Assembly (NCBI RefSeq): GCF_012524165.2
Contig: NZ_JABACJ020000005.1
Coordinates: 164,455 to 228,454 of the forward strand
Direction: 5' to 3'
DNA length: 64,000 nt
DNA from: Faecalicatena faecalis
GTDB taxonomy: Bacteria; Bacillota; Clostridia; Lachnospirales; Lachnospiraceae
Made by a program: the position numbers and the translations under genes. Below, piece after piece: positions 28,898 to 37,241 of this stretch. Under the pieces are notes generated by a model. The model saw nothing but the letters and a program-made list of their open reading frames with translations, made no database searches and was not told where the DNA came from. Every line of letters starts with the position of its first letter. Position 1 is the stretch's first letter.

Positions 28898-28983
28898 GCG
28901 GACAGGTTACAAGTACCCGAGACCACTGAAAAGGATATTAGTGTTCTAATGTGTTTTTCAGTAGTTTCGGAGTCTCCTGCCGC
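28898..28983 (+). promoter_or_regulatory. Long hairpin in the pnp 5' leader
   Basis: The leader folds into one extended stem. An outer GCGG(A)CAGG pairs with CCTGCCGC, and an inner CCGAGACCACTGAAAA pairs with TTTTCAGTAGTTTCGG. It starts within ~5 nt of +1. It recalls the E. coli pnp leader, where RNase III cleavage allows PNPase autoregulation; mechanism here is inferred. Confidence 0.7.
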
Positions 28984-29017
28984 GAAGTATGTATTTTATA
29001 TATAAAAGGAGAACGAT

Positions 29018-31105
29018 ATGTTTAAAAAGTTTGAAATGGAACTTGCAGGCAGAACTCTGCGAGTAGACGTCGGCAGAGTAGCTAAGCAGGCAAATGGTGC
29101 CGTATTGATGCACTACGGAGACACAACTGTGCTTTGTACAGCAACAGCATCTGAGAAACCGAGAGAGGGGATCGACTTCTTCCCTCTGAGCGTAGAGTAT
29201 AATGAGAGATTATATTCTGTAGGTAAGATTCCGGGAGGATTCAATAAGAGAGAGGGAAAGGCATCTGAGAATGCGGTTCTGACATGCCGTGTGATTGACA
29301 GACCGATGAGACCTCTGTTCCCGAAGGATTACAGGAATGATGTGACATTAGAGAATCTGGTAATGTCTGTAGATCAGGACTGCAGCCCGGAACTGACAGC
29401 GATGCTTGGTGCAGCGATTGCAACGAGTATTTCTGATATCCCGTTTGACGGACCGATTTCTACCACACAGGTAGGTCTGGTTGACGGAGAATTTGTATTC
29501 AACCCGACAGCAGCGCAGAAGGAAGTATCTGACCTTGCGCTGACAGTTGCTTCTACCAAGGAGAAAGTCATCATGATCGAAGCAGGCGCTAACGAAGTGC
29601 CGGAAGCACAGATGATCGAGGCGATTTTTGCTGCACATGAACTGAACCAGAAGGTAATCGCTTTTGTTGAGACCATCGTTGCAGAATGTGGAAAGCCGAA
29701 GCACACATATGAGAGCTGCGCTGTACCGGAAGAGTTATTCGCTGCAATCAAAGAGATCGTACCTCCGGCAGAGATGGAAGAGGCGGTCTTTACAGATGAC
29801 AAGCAGACAAGAGAAGAGAATATCCGTGTCATCACTGCTAAATTAGAAGAAGCTTTTGCTGAAAATGAAGAATGGCTTGCTGTACTTGGCGAGGCTGTTT
29901 ATCAGTATCAGAAGAAGACCGTCAGAAAGATGATCTTAAAAGATCAGAAACGTCCAGATGGACGTGCAATCGATCAGATTCGTCCTCTGGCTGCAGAGAC
30001 CGACCTGATCCCGAGAGTACACGGTTCTGCAATGTTCACACGTGGACAGACACAGATCTGTACCATTACAACTTTGGCACCATTATCTGACGCACAGAGA
30101 ATTGATGGCCTCGATGAAGCGGAGACTTCTAAGAGATATATGCACCACTATAACTTCCCGTCCTACTCTGTAGGTGAGACAAAACCATCCAGAGGACCTG
30201 GACGCCGTGAAATCGGTCATGGTGCGCTGGCTGAGAGAGCATTGATCCCGGTACTTCCAAGTGAAGCCGAGTTCCCATATGCAATCCGTACCGTATCTGA
30301 GACATTTGAGTCCAACGGTTCCACATCACAGGCAAGTATCTGTGCATCCAGTATGTCACTGATGGCTGCAGGCGTGCCGATCAAAGCAGCAGTAGCAGGT
30401 ATCTCCGCAGGCCTGGTAACCGGTGATACAGATGATGATTACCTTGTACTGACCGATATTCAGGGGCTGGAAGACTTCTTTGGAGACATGGACTTCAAGG
30501 TTGCCGGTACACACAAGGGTATTACAGCAATCCAGATGGATATCAAGATCCACGGACTGACAAGACCGATTATTGAAGAAGCAATTGCTGCAACAAAGAA
30601 AGCAAGAACCTTCATCCTGGATGAAGTGATGAATAAGACGATCGCAGAGCCAAGAACAGAAGTAGGACAGTTTGCACCGAAGATCATGCAGATGCAGATC
30701 GACCCACAGAAGATCGGCGATGTAGTCGGACAGCGCGGTAAGACGATCAATGCCATCATCGAGCAGACAGGTGTCAAGATTGACATCACAGATGACGGTT
30801 CTGTATCCATCTGCGGAACAGACAAAGAGAGCATGGATCAGGCAGCAAAGATCATTGCAACGATTACAACAGACTTCGAAGCAGGACAGATCTTCGAAGG
30901 AAAAGTAATCAGCATCAAAGAATTTGGAGCATTCCTGGAATTTGCGCCAGGAAAAGAAGGAATGGTACACATTTCCAAGATCTCCAAGCAGAGAATCAAC
31001 AAAGTAGAAGACGTACTCAAACTGGGCGATGTCGTAAAAGTAGTCTGCCTTGGAAAAGATAAGATGGGACGCTTTAGCTTCAGCATGCGCGACGTAGCAG
31101 AGTAG
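29018..31105 (+). CDS. pnp: Polyribonucleotide nucleotidyltransferase (PNPase)
   Basis: This 695-residue protein has two RNase PH domains joined by a helical domain, then KH (KIGDVVGQRGKTINAI) and S1 domains at the C-terminus. It degrades RNA 3' to 5' by phosphorolysis as a trimer. The second RNase PH core holds the catalytic motifs around RPDGRAID and GSTSQASICASSMS. The stop codon abuts the first of the inverted-repeat elements described below. Confidence 0.98.
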   Translation: MFKKFEMELAGRTLRVDVGRVAKQANGAVLMHYGDTTVLCTATASEKPREGIDFFPLSVEYNERLYSVGKIPGGFNKREGKASENAVLTCRVIDRPMRPLFPKDYRNDVTLENLVMSVDQDCSPELTAMLGAAIATSISDIPFDGPISTTQVGLVDGEFVFNPTAAQKEVSDLALTVASTKEKVIMIEAGANEVPEAQMIEAIFAAHELNQKVIAFVETIVAECGKPKHTYESCAVPEELFAAIKEIVPPAEMEEAVFTDDKQTREENIRVITAKLEEAFAENEEWLAVLGEAVYQYQKKTVRKMILKDQKRPDGRAIDQIRPLAAETDLIPRVHGSAMFTRGQTQICTITTLAPLSDAQRIDGLDEAETSKRYMHHYNFPSYSVGETKPSRGPGRREIGHGALAERALIPVLPSEAEFPYAIRTVSETFESNGSTSQASICASSMSLMAAGVPIKAAVAGISAGLVTGDTDDDYLVLTDIQGLEDFFGDMDFKVAGTHKGITAIQMDIKIHGLTRPIIEEAIAATKKARTFILDEVMNKTIAEPRTEVGQFAPKIMQMQIDPQKIGDVVGQRGKTINAIIEQTGVKIDITDDGSVSICGTDKESMDQAAKIIATITTDFEAGQIFEGKVISIKEFGAFLEFAPGKEGMVHISKISKQRINKVEDVLKLGDVVKVVCLGKDKMGRFSFSMRDVAE

Positions 31106-31400
31106 GGGTCGCTCGCGGGGATAACAGCCGGGGCTTTTCAGGATGGCAGGTACTGGTTGGAATGCTGACCGTTTGTTAAGGAATACTATGGAATATAAAA
31201 GCCGGAAATCTGGGCACAGCTGACACATCACGGGAAAATTGATATTTTCCCGCTCTGGGTCAGCCGAAAATGTGATTTGGAATCACATTTTCTCCCAGAT
31301 TTCCGGCTTTTCTATTCCAAGAATTCCTAAACGCACTCTACGCATCCCACCCAGCACCTGCCATCCTGAAAAGCCCCGGCTGCTATTCCCGTTCGCTAGG
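31106..31400 (-). repeat. Large inverted-repeat element A1 (pnp downstream)
   Basis: This ~295-bp segment is nearly fully self-complementary. Outer arms (31116-31151 and 31356-31391) pair almost perfectly around CAGCCGGGGCTTTTCAGG. Inner arms AAAAGCCGGAAATCTGGG (31197-31214) and its complement (31294-31311) close a 79-nt head (31215-31293). The head contains two hairpins: CGGGAAAAT/ATTTTCCCG inside a GCTGAC/GTCAGC stem, and GAAAATGTGATT/AATCACATTTTC. By the order of head hairpins I call its orientation minus. A terminator role for pnp is possible, but size and conservation exceed one. Confidence 0.85.
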
Positions 31401-31434
31401 CACATCAAAGGGGACAGCGGGGCGGACAGAAGAA

Positions 31435-31600
31435 GGAAGCACCTTAGAATTCCGCTACGGTGGTATAAGGTATCTTACGTTTTCCTTCAGGAAAACAAAA
31501 GATACCTAATGTGCCGCATACGCCTCCGGCCGTAAGCGCGCCGACTTGTTCCGGTAAGAATTCCCACCGGAGAAAGGAATCCTTCCGCTTGGAAGCACCT
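31435..31600. repeat. Spacer with hairpin and flanking direct repeats
   Basis: The spacer between elements A1 and A3 is bounded by the direct repeat GGAAGCACCT (31435-31444 and 31591-31600). It contains a stem of AGGTATCTT/AAGATACCT enclosing GTTTTCCT/AGGAAAAC (31468-31507). A CCGTAAGCGC string also occurs in the arm of element B1. No gene is supported. Confidence 0.55.
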
Positions 31601-31601
31601 A

Positions 31602-31842
31602 GCTGCAAAGGGGGCATGTCCGGGTGCGGGGCATCTTGCAAAGATTAGGGGGACTTAAGCGAAAAAGCAGAAAAAGAGGGACAAAAATCGTGATCACAAA
31701 TCACGATTTTTCCTGGACCCTGAGATCAAAATCATCAGATTTTGGGCTCAGTGTTCAGGTCGTCCCCCTTTTTCTGCTTTTTCACTTTAGTCCCCTTTAT
31801 CTTCGCATACAGCCCTGCACCCGGACATGCCCCCTTTGCAGC
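31602..31842 (+). repeat. Large inverted-repeat element A3 (spoIIIAA upstream)
   Basis: Outer arms begin GCTGCAAAGGGGGCATGTCC (31602-31621) and end with its complement at 31842. Inner 22-bp arms (31661-31682 and 31762-31783) close a 79-nt head (31683-31761). The head has an ATCGTGAT/ATCACGAT hairpin (loop CACAA) followed by a CTGGAC...GTTCAG stem topped by CAAAATC-ATCA-GATTTTG. This is the same order as the other three elements, in plus orientation. Confidence 0.85.
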
Positions 31843-31884
31843 GGATGTTTCTTTGCCCCCCCATTCATTTCCCCCAAAATTCTA

Positions 31885-31913
31885 TTCATAATTTTAGATT
31901 CCTCTCATATATT
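31885..31913 (+). promoter_or_regulatory. Candidate sigma-E promoter of the spoIIIA operon
   Basis: TTCATAAT (31885-31892), 13 bp and CATATATT (31906-31913) resemble mother-cell sigma-E elements. They lie so close to spoIIIAA that the leader would be about 13 nt. The assignment uses the known sigma-E control of spoIIIA in Bacillus. Confidence 0.5.
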
Positions 31914-31932
31914 GTTTAAAGAGGTGGACAAG

Positions 31933-32877
31933 ATGAATGAGTTAAACAGAAAACGGCAGATCCTTCAGGTGCTTGCTCGTCCCATCCGTTCCGTGATAGA
32001 GGATGAAGATCTGGATTTTGAGAAGGTACAGGAAATCCGGCTTCGGATTGGGAAACCTCTGATGGTGGTCTATGATAATGAGGAGCGGATACTGCCGGGC
32101 GGGCAGAAAGAAGGACATGTGGTCACAAAGGAGGAAATCAGGGAGACACTGGAGTACACCAGCCATTATTCTCTCTATGCATACGAACATGAGATGAAGC
32201 AGGGATTTATTACGATTGAAGGAGGACACCGTGTGGGTGTAATGGGAAAAGCAATTTTAGAGAATAATCATGTGAAGAACTTACAGTACATTTCTTCTGT
32301 GAATATCAGGATGTCCCATGAGGTCTTAGGATGTGCAGACCGGCTTCTTCCGTTTATCACGAAGAACCGGCAGGTGTGCCACACCTTGGTGATTTCACCG
32401 CCGCGCTGCGGGAAAACAACGTTGATTCGAGACCTGATCCGGCAAATCTCGGATGGAAATACATATGTGAAGGGATGTACGGTGGGGGTCGTGGACGAAC
32501 GGTCGGAAATCGGAGGCTGTTACCTGGGGGTAGCCCAGAATGAGTTGGGAATGCGTACCGATGTGCTGGACTGCTGTCCAAAGGCGGAAGGGATGATCAT
32601 GCTGATTCGGTCTATGGCCCCACAGGTGATCGCGGTCGATGAGATCGGATCTACGGAAGACATCCATGCCATCGAGTATGCTATGCAGTGCGGCTGCAAG
32701 ATGATCGCGAGCGTACATGGGCTTACCATGGATGAGGCGCACGAGAAACCTGTGCTTGGCAGGCTGATAAAGGAACGCAGATTTGAACGTTATATTTTAC
32801 TGGGAAATGAAAAACGGCCTGGAGAGGTGAAGGCAATCTACGACGAACGGGGGAGCCTTCTATGCAGAGATTTATAG
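31933..32877 (+). CDS. spoIIIAA: Stage III sporulation protein AA (ATPase)
   Basis: This 314-residue protein resembles type II/IV secretion ATPases, with Walker A SPPRCGKTT near residue 155 and a Walker B-like VIAVDEIG. It would energise the SpoIIIA-SpoIIQ feeding channel between mother cell and forespore. ATG 31933 follows GAGGTGG. Upstream in-frame codons lie within the inverted-repeat element and are rejected. It overlaps spoIIIAB by 16 nt. Confidence 0.95.
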   Translation: MNELNRKRQILQVLARPIRSVIEDEDLDFEKVQEIRLRIGKPLMVVYDNEERILPGGQKEGHVVTKEEIRETLEYTSHYSLYAYEHEMKQGFITIEGGHRVGVMGKAILENNHVKNLQYISSVNIRMSHEVLGCADRLLPFITKNRQVCHTLVISPPRCGKTTLIRDLIRQISDGNTYVKGCTVGVVDERSEIGGCYLGVAQNELGMRTDVLDCCPKAEGMIMLIRSMAPQVIAVDEIGSTEDIHAIEYAMQCGCKMIASVHGLTMDEAHEKPVLGRLIKERRFERYILLGNEKRPGEVKAIYDERGSLLCRDL

Positions 32878-33380
32878 GGAGTCTGCTTATCATCGGTGCC
32901 ACAACAGGGGCAGGAGTCGCATATGGTACCGAGCTGCAGCGGTATTTGGAAAAACTACTGTACATCCGGCATATTGTGTACATGCTCAAGGGCGAGATCG
33001 AGTATGCCAACGCACCATTGGGAGAAATCTTCGCCCGTGTTGCCGTCCGAGTCAAAGAGCCCTTTCGAAGCTGGCTTCGGGCCATGGAGAAACAGATAGA
33101 AGACAGGGAGGAAGCAGAATTTGCCAGGATATGGAACCGCTCCATTGACCGGTACTTAAAAGAACTTCATCTGAAAAGTGCGCATTCTATCCAGCTAAAG
33201 GAGCTGGGGACATTTCTGGGACAACTGGATGGAGATACATTGGGAAGAACGATGCAGCTATACTTGAACCGGCTCGAGCTGGAGATTGAAAAGGTAAGGG
33301 AAGGGATGGCGGCAAAGAAAAGAATCAGCAACTGTCTTGGCGTGATGGGAGGGGTTTTTCTAGTTGTCATATTGCTGTAA
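32862..33380 (+). CDS. spoIIIAB: Stage III sporulation protein AB
   Basis: This 172-residue protein has hydrophobic ends (residues ~4-22 and ~155-172) and a helical middle, as SpoIIIAB, which resembles the type II secretion platform protein GspF. It lies in the mother-cell membrane facing the forespore. The start lies within spoIIIAA, indicating translational coupling. Confidence 0.93.
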   Translation: MQRFIGSLLIIGATTGAGVAYGTELQRYLEKLLYIRHIVYMLKGEIEYANAPLGEIFARVAVRVKEPFRSWLRAMEKQIEDREEAEFARIWNRSIDRYLKELHLKSAHSIQLKELGTFLGQLDGDTLGRTMQLYLNRLELEIEKVREGMAAKKRISNCLGVMGGVFLVVILL

Positions 33381-33422
33381 GAAGAGCAAACCGCAGAATC
33401 AATACATATGCAGGAGGAATCC

Positions 33423-33617
33423 ATGACCATTAATCTGATATTTAAAATTGCGGCAGTCGGGATCTTGGTCTCGATTCTGAGCCAGGTACTAAAACACAGC
33501 GGGAGAGATGAACAGGCATTTTTGACAAGCTTTGCAGGGCTGATTCTGGTACTTTCTTGGGTACTGCCTTATATTTACGATTTGTTTTCATCTATCAAAC
33601 AATTATTTTCCCTGTAA
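33423..33617 (+). CDS. spoIIIAC: Stage III sporulation protein AC
   Basis: This 64-residue protein has two membrane helices and matches SpoIIIAC. Start ATG 33423 follows AGGAGG by 6 nt. It is part of the membrane base of the feeding tube. Confidence 0.93.
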   Translation: MTINLIFKIAAVGILVSILSQVLKHSGRDEQAFLTSFAGLILVLSWVLPYIYDLFSSIKQLFSL

Positions 33618-33667
33618 AAGTAGAGTATCAAAAAAAGTCTGTCTAGGGCAGAGGGGGGAGCGTTTTT

Positions 33668-34054
33668 ATGAACATGATCCAGATTGGTGTGATCGGCGTG
33701 ATCGGGGCGCTGTTATCGATCCAATTCAAGGGCGGGAAATCAGAATATGGAATCTATATGAGTGTGGCGATCAGTATTCTGATCTTCGCCTGTATTGTAG
33801 ACAAGCTGGAACTTTTTGTGAGGACGGTCTCCCAGGTCAGCCAGTATATTAAGATCGATACAAGCTATCTGGCAGCCATGCTGAAAATGATCGGAATCAC
33901 ATATATTGCTGAGTTTTCTTCCAGTGTCTGTAAAGATGCGGGATATCAGACAATCGCGGTCCAAATCGAGATTTTCAGTAAACTCACAATTCTTGCCCTG
34001 GGGCTTCCGGTACTGCTTGCACTGCTTGAGACAATCCGGGAGTTTTTGGCATGA
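33668..34054 (+). CDS. spoIIIAD: Stage III sporulation protein AD
   Basis: This 128-residue membrane protein with about three to four hydrophobic segments contains the family signature LKMIGITYIAEFSSSVCKDAG. It is related in sequence to SpoIIIAC. It overlaps spoIIIAE by 4 nt (ATGA). Confidence 0.93.
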   Translation: MNMIQIGVIGVIGALLSIQFKGGKSEYGIYMSVAISILIFACIVDKLELFVRTVSQVSQYIKIDTSYLAAMLKMIGITYIAEFSSSVCKDAGYQTIAVQIEIFSKLTILALGLPVLLALLETIREFLA

Positions 34055-35313
34055 AGTGGAATCGAAAAAGGAATCAGGTAAAGGATCAGAAAAAGAAATG
34101 GCTCTCTGGACGGCCCTTTTCCTTTTTATTGGTGATGATTCCGGTTTTTGGCCTCATCTTAAGTGGATGTAATCCCGGTGGTTCCCGAATGTCTGTTGTA
34201 TATGCTAAAGACGAGGGTTTGGCGCAAGAGGAGGAAGAATACGACTACGATGCACTGGAAGAGGAGACGAAAGAGAAGATCTTTTCCGAGTTTGATTTTA
34301 CAGAAATTGATGAAAGTCTGAAAAAGATTTTTCCGGGCGATAAGATGGGCTTTCAGGAGCTGGTGACATCTTTGATCAGCGGGGAAGGGAAAAATGCAAA
34401 GGAGCTGGTCATGCAGTTCGTGTCAGACCAGGTGAGCTATGAGTTCCGTTATAATAAGCAGAATCTGGCATATATGCTGTTGATTGCTATCATTGCGGCG
34501 GTCTTCACGAATTTTTCGAATGCATTCCAGAACAAACAAGTCTCAGAAATCAGCTTTTATGTCCTATATATGCTGTTGATCACCATGTGCCTGAATGCAT
34601 TCAGAATCGCAATGACCGGGATAGAAGGACATCTGGAGCTGCTTTTAGATTTCATGCGGGTGCTGTGTCCCAGCTACTTTCTGGCCGTGGCGATTGCGTC
34701 AGGAAGCAGCAGCTCTCTGATTTTTTACAACATCGTACTCTTTCTTATTTATATAGCAGAGACGCTGATCTTAAGATTCCTGCTTCCTATCGTGAATATC
34801 TATATTATGGTACAGGTGATGAACTACCTGGCAGGGGAGGAGTATTTGTCTCAATTTGCTGAACTCCTGAAAAAAATAATCTCCTGGATTCTAAAGACAC
34901 TTGTGACCTGCGTGATTGGAATCAATGTAATCCAGGGAATGCTCGCTCCGGCAATCGATGCACTCAAACGAAGTGCCATTACCAAGACGGCAGAGGCCAT
35001 TCCGGGAATTGGAAATGCAATCGGAGGCGTGACGGATGTGGTCCTGGGGACGGCCGTCCTGATTAAAAATGGAATCGGGATGGCAGGGGCGGCGGTGATG
35101 ATCGCCATCTGTGCGGTCCCTATCCTGCAGATGGCAGTCATGACTCTGTTGTATAAACTGGCGGCAGCCCTGGTACAGCCGGTATCGGATAAGCGGATTA
35201 CCGGATGCATAAGCAGCGTGAGTGAAGGGTATGAGCTTTTGGTCAAGGTCGTATTTTCCACCGGAGTACTGTTCCTGCTTACAATCGCTGTCGTAACGGC
35301 ATCTACCACATAA
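34051..35313 (+). CDS. spoIIIAE: Stage III sporulation protein AE
   Basis: This 420-residue polytopic membrane protein has an N-terminal signal-like segment (residues ~24-42, with LSGCN), an acidic soluble part to ~125, and about seven to eight membrane helices to the C-terminus. SpoIIIAE is the largest membrane component of the SpoIIIA channel. The LSGC sequence resembles a lipobox, but in this family a signal-anchor is as likely. Confidence 0.94.
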   Translation: MKWNRKRNQVKDQKKKWLSGRPFSFLLVMIPVFGLILSGCNPGGSRMSVVYAKDEGLAQEEEEYDYDALEEETKEKIFSEFDFTEIDESLKKIFPGDKMGFQELVTSLISGEGKNAKELVMQFVSDQVSYEFRYNKQNLAYMLLIAIIAAVFTNFSNAFQNKQVSEISFYVLYMLLITMCLNAFRIAMTGIEGHLELLLDFMRVLCPSYFLAVAIASGSSSSLIFYNIVLFLIYIAETLILRFLLPIVNIYIMVQVMNYLAGEEYLSQFAELLKKIISWILKTLVTCVIGINVIQGMLAPAIDALKRSAITKTAEAIPGIGNAIGGVTDVVLGTAVLIKNGIGMAGAAVMIAICAVPILQMAVMTLLYKLAAALVQPVSDKRITGCISSVSEGYELLVKVVFSTGVLFLLTIAVVTASTT

Positions 35314-35363
35314 CGGCATCTACTGCACAATTACATCTGCCATATCACAGGAGGGAAAAGGAA

Positions 35364-35729
35364 ATGTTTGACTTTCTATTTGAATGGATTCAGAATCTTG
35401 CATTTTATCTGGTCATTATTACAGCCGTAGTTCAGATCCTTCCTGGAAAAAGCTATAAAAAATATATCCAGTTCTTTTCCGGGCTGGTCATGATACTTTT
35501 GATGTTGACGCCTATCCTGAAGTTAGCGGGAACGGAGGCAAAATTTTACGAGCTGTACCACAGCAGGGAATATGAAATGGAGAAAGCAGAAATCGAAAGA
35601 TCAGAAAATTATCTAAAAGATGTGGATTTCCTGGATTTTCTGCCAGAAGAGTATCAGGCAGAGAAGAGTGGGGAGAAGGATGCAGTCCAGAATAAAGTAG
35701 AAGTGGAGGAAATACGCTTTGGACAATAA
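35364..35729 (+). CDS. spoIIIAF: Stage III sporulation protein AF (short form)
   Basis: This 121-residue protein has two N-terminal membrane helices (about 9-27 and 33-52) that fit SpoIIIAF. The soluble part is only ~70 residues, against the ~120-residue ring-building domain in B. subtilis (total ~206). It ends inside the spoIIIAG ribosome site and start, with no sign of a frameshift remnant in the next bases. Assignment rests on position and the membrane segment. Confidence 0.85.
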   Translation: MFDFLFEWIQNLAFYLVIITAVVQILPGKSYKKYIQFFSGLVMILLMLTPILKLAGTEAKFYELYHSREYEMEKAEIERSENYLKDVDFLDFLPEEYQAEKSGEKDAVQNKVEVEEIRFGQ

Positions 35730-36330
35730 ATGGAAAGACATCTTCAATAAGATGAAAGAAAAGGCGGTACTTCCGAAGAAAAATCAATTGCTGATTCTTC
35801 TGCTGATTGGAATCCTGCTTGTTGTCATCGCTATTCCGACTCCCGGAAAAAAGAAAACAGAGGAAGAAAGAGATGGATCAAGGACATCGTCCAAAACCAT
35901 GGACGGTAATTATCCAGATTCGAGCGAGGAATATGAGGAATATCTGGAGAACCGTGTTGCACGGACATTAGAATATGTGGAGGGGGTGGGAAAAGCGGAG
36001 GTCATGATTACATTAAAGTCCTCTGGGCAGAAAATCATAGAGAAGGACCAGCAGAATACAAGCCAGAAGACAGACGAGGAGGACAGCTCGGGTGGAACCA
36101 GAAGTGTACAGGACAATACAACAGATAAGACCAGTATTTACGAACAGGGATCGGACGGCTCACAGTCACCCTATGTGAGCAAAGAACTGACACCGGAGAT
36201 CGCAGGAGTAGTCGTGATTGCAGACGGCGGAGATAATGCGGTGGTGGTACAGAATATTACAGAAGCAATCCAGGCATTATTCGGCGTAGAGGCGCATAAA
36301 ATTAAAATAATGAAAAGGACTGATACATAA
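35719..36330 (+). CDS. spoIIIAG: Stage III sporulation protein AG
   Basis: This 203-residue protein has one membrane anchor (~24-42), a charged Ser/Asp/Glu linker and a C-terminal ring-building domain. In B. subtilis SpoIIIAG forms a 30-subunit ring in the intermembrane space. The start is a TTG at 35719 with GGAGG 9 nt upstream, overlapping spoIIIAF by 11 nt. Confidence 0.93.
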   Translation: MDNKWKDIFNKMKEKAVLPKKNQLLILLLIGILLVVIAIPTPGKKKTEEERDGSRTSSKTMDGNYPDSSEEYEEYLENRVARTLEYVEGVGKAEVMITLKSSGQKIIEKDQQNTSQKTDEEDSSGGTRSVQDNTTDKTSIYEQGSDGSQSPYVSKELTPEIAGVVVIADGGDNAVVVQNITEAIQALFGVEAHKIKIMKRTDT

Positions 36331-36345
36331 AAAGGAGGATTCCAA

Positions 36346-36966
36346 GTGAAGCGTTTATTTAAGAAGAATCAGATCATCATTACTACTTTGGCAGTTATGA
36401 TTGCCATTGCCGGATACCTGAATTATTCAGGGCGGCTGTTCGGAGAATCAGACAAGGGTACGACAGAGGCAAATGCGGAGCTGGCGAACAAGGAGCTGCT
36501 CGACATTTCGGAGGAAGATATAGAAACAGGTACAGGGGATATTGCCAGCAATGATTCCGATGTAGACGGCACCCCAGGCGAGGCGGTACTGACAAACAGC
36601 GGTGCTGACACCACAGTGGCTCAGGCAAAGGTAGCCAGGGAACAGGTCCGCGCACAGAACAAAGAGACTCTTCAGGCAATTATTGATAACACGAACATCA
36701 GTGAAGACGAAAAAACAGATGCAGTTGCACAGATGGTAAAGATGACAGAACTTTCTGAGCAGGAAGTGGCAATTGAAACGTTAATGGCATCCAAAGGATT
36801 TTCAGATTCTGTAGTGAGCTTGACGGAAGATTCCGCAGATATCGTTGTGGACAGTGCGGAGCTGACCGATGCAAACCGCGCCCAGATTGAGGATATTGTT
36901 ACAAGAAAATCAAATATCTCCCCGGAAAATATTGTGATCACACCGATTCATGCAGCAAGCGAGTAA
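36346..36966 (+). CDS. spoIIIAH: Stage III sporulation protein AH
   Basis: This 206-residue protein has an N-terminal membrane helix (~8-26), an acidic linker and a YscJ/FliF-like ring-building domain. It binds SpoIIQ across the intermembrane space. The start is GTG 36346 after AAAGGAGG. Last gene of the operon. Confidence 0.94.
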   Translation: MKRLFKKNQIIITTLAVMIAIAGYLNYSGRLFGESDKGTTEANAELANKELLDISEEDIETGTGDIASNDSDVDGTPGEAVLTNSGADTTVAQAKVAREQVRAQNKETLQAIIDNTNISEDEKTDAVAQMVKMTELSEQEVAIETLMASKGFSDSVVSLTEDSADIVVDSAELTDANRAQIEDIVTRKSNISPENIVITPIHAASE

Positions 36967-36982
36967 GGTGCCTGCAAAGTAT

Positions 36983-37064
36983 CTGGAAATATTCTGCACA
37001 ATTTATGGACATAAATAATAGAGAACAGTGTAAAAAATCTGGAAATTGGGCAGAATATTTCCAG
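36983..37064. repeat. 22-bp inverted repeat between spoIIIAH and prfC
   Basis: CTGGAAATATTCTGCACAATTT (36983-37004 in part) pairs with 37043-37064, with one mismatch across a 38-bp spacer. There is no T tract afterwards, so a plain terminator is unlikely. The ATCTGGAAAT string also recurs directly at 37038. Confidence 0.7.
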
Positions 37065-37071
37065 TAAACAA

Positions 37072-37100
37072 TTGCGGCAGAACCTTACTTATGTTAAAAT
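37072..37100 (+). promoter_or_regulatory. Candidate promoter for prfC
   Basis: TTGCGG (37072-37077), a 17-bp spacer and TAAAAT (37095-37100). A further TATAAT lies about 27 bp downstream. The ~140-nt leader contains a TATTTTCAG/CTGAAAATA hairpin. Confidence 0.55.
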
Positions 37101-37241
37101 TATTCAATGTGCTTAGTTGGATATACTTATAATAGAAGCGAGAGCGGACCAGGCCTAAGCCAACAGGATGTATTTTCAGTCTTAAGGTGAAAGAAGATAA
37201 AAACCGAATCTGAAAATAATTTAGAGGAGATTAGGAAAGAT

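Noticed and set aside
31106..31400. Simple terminator for pnp
   Set aside because: The element is nearly 300 bp with a branched conserved head, and a related copy is present at another locus, so termination alone does not explain it.
31239..31535. 98-residue open frame across element A1
   Set aside because: It crosses the head and right arm of the inverted repeat, with no ribosome site or recognisable domain.
31624..31932. Longer N-terminus for spoIIIAA
   Set aside because: The extra 103 residues come from element A3; the normal family start with a good ribosome site is 31933.
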